Source of the DNA: Nectonema munidae
Lineage: Eukaryota > Nematomorpha > Nectonematoida > Nectonematidae
Direction of reading: 5' to 3'
Assembly (NCBI GenBank): GCA_030549495.1
Contig: JAUIRK010000925.1
Span: 372,001-436,000, forward strand
Length of the DNA: 64,000 bases
Part shown: piece by piece, positions 62,982 to 64,000 of the stretch
How the letters are laid out: each line of letters starts with the position of its first letter
Numbering within the stretch: position 1 is the stretch's first letter
Made by a program: the position numbers and the translations under genes
Notes under the pieces: generated by a model
Told to the model about the DNA's origin: nothing
Databases searched by the model: none
The model's input: only the letters and a program-made list of their open reading frames with translations

Positions 62982-63134
62982 AGGCGTGAGTAAGCTTGGT
63001 TAGATACTGGGTTTCAATAACTCAAGGTCTTGGTTTCGATCCCGCATCAAGCCTACTTTCTTCATAGTTCGATAGAAGCGGCGCAATTGTGCCTTTTTGA
63101 TGAAAACACCCCCGGTACATTTACCTTCACCTTT
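62982..63134 (+). repeat. tRNA-like SINE copy 8
   Basis: Full-length, little-diverged copy: GGCGTGAGTAAGCTTGGTTA, TTTCGATCCCGCATCAAGCC, GATAGAAGCGGCGCAATTGT, GATGAAAACACCCCCGGTAC and ATTTACCTTCACCTTT. Confidence 0.78.
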
Positions 63135-63359
63135 AAAATCACAAAAAGTTATCCTATGTAAGTATTAATCGTGAGCAGTGTATAATAGAACCATTCAAAA
63201 CATTCTTTTTGTTAACATCAATTATTAAAATCTTCTCTCTGATTATTTTGTATCATTTATAAGAAAATATATTTAAAAGGAGAAACGAGTATATAGCCTT
63301 TTCTTTTTCCGTACACTTTTAAAACTTCTATTTAATTTTCATTAATTCTACACTAAATT

Positions 63360-64000
63360 CGTCCTCCTTTCATGGAAAACACCTTAAATCATTCAAATCT
63401 CTGAAAATGTCCTCTCTTCCTGTCAAATCAACTCCACTACTCTCCTTTTTTGAAGGGTTCTTTTAATTTTATTCTTTTTCATCCTCCTTTAATTTAGTTT
63501 TTATTCCTCTTTACTATATACATATATATACATCTCTTCACACACTCATTAACCTGCCTTCTACTCATATCCTCTTATATTTATGACTACCAATAAAAGA
63601 CCTCGAACAATTTCATTTCAACCCCATCGCTGTCTGCTCAAGATCTAACACTTTTTAATGACCTAAAATACAATATTTCATCACACTATTTCAAAACTTT
63701 TGAACAATCTATATCAAAGACCACAAACTCAAAACCTACTCACGCCAAAATCTCATCAAATCACTCACCAGACAACACTCAAGAATCTACCACTTTACCG
63801 GTTAACACCACCTCCCCACCAAACCTAAACAAACCAAATCTTTTTTAGAGCCTGATCTCACCATAAAAATATTGCCCCACATCTCCATAAATACTAGAAA
63901 AGAAAAAGCTTCTCATAAACAAACCACAATCAAAAATCTTGAAACCTCACAAAATAACTACACCATCACCAAAACACGATCATCACACTTTGGCGCCATA
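63360..64000 (+). mobile_element. LINE 5' region and start of ORF1, runs off the window
   Basis: A pyrimidine-rich leader (63360-63580) is followed by an ATG at 63582 (MTTNKRPRTISFQPH) and, one frame over, DLTLFNDLKYNISSHYF, then a Ser/Thr/Pro/Asn-rich stretch to a stop near 63845. The C-rich coding strand matches that of the ORF2 ends at 38 and 45 kb, and nucleic-acid-binding ORF1 proteins of Jockey/R1-like LINEs have such a low-complexity start. Assignment is by composition and context; a frame change near 63630 suggests an inactive copy. Confidence 0.45.

Noticed and set aside
3886-63134. True tRNA genes at the GGTTCGATCCC motifs
   Set aside because: No complete cloverleaf with acceptor stem at any copy; these are SINE internal promoters.

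Overview
The window reads as a strongly AT-rich animal nuclear genome. The evidence is spliceosomal introns with GT-AG borders and matching phases, a zona-pellucida (ZP) domain gene, a UBX-domain p97 cofactor gene, and a dense load of hAT, Mutator-like, piggyBac-like, LINE, SINE, Penelope-like and Ty3-type elements. Nothing is prokaryotic: no operons, no long host ORFs. An arthropod fits best. A parasitic copepod (sea-louse type) is only a guess from the look of the repeats and the AT richness.

Three host genes are supported, all on the minus strand, and all built from short exons that the raw ORF view misses. (1) A ZP-domain secreted/cuticular protein occupies at least 3285-13258: five exons join with consistent phases (13258-12972, 11609-11416, 9281-9121, 6165-6011, 3366-3285). 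A possible signal-peptide exon lies at 15821-15764. The rest of the 3' part must lie left of position 1 or was not recognised. (2) A UBXN1-like UBX-domain gene runs from about 31085 down to 23467 in five exons, with coiled-coil exons followed by the UBX domain. (3) An unrecognised gene has its last three exons at 59474-59236, 54044-53982 and 53906-53736, with AATAAA directly after the stop.

The rest is mobile DNA. From left: a hAT BED-finger scrap and a ~145-bp tandem array (0-1.7 kb); SINEs and hAT MITEs inside the ZP introns; a Penelope-like tail near 17 kb; LINE fragments at 8.5, 26, 32.5, 38, 45-46, 61.8 and 63.4 kb; a fossil ORF of a widespread invertebrate repeat family at 31.5-33.1 kb, interrupted by an RTE-type LINE; a suspicious homopolymer stretch at 39.3-39.7 kb; a broken Mutator-like transposon with an OTU protease-like domain (41.9-44.5 kb); and a Ty3/gypsy-type LTR element with near-identical LTRs and a perfect 5-bp target duplication (47404-51326).

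The most striking structure is at 54076-58783. A 4.7-kb element has perfect 16-bp terminal inverted repeats, a TTAA on each side, no recognisable transposase, and an interior made mostly of two ~150-bp tandem-repeat arrays. It sits in the intron of gene 3, only about 30 bp from the 3' splice site, and itself carries a nested 531-bp MULE-type MITE with a perfect 9-bp target duplication. Related arrays occur at 0.4-1.7 kb and 40.5-41.6 kb, so a satellite-like repeat family seems to be carried by a piggyBac-like non-autonomous transposon.
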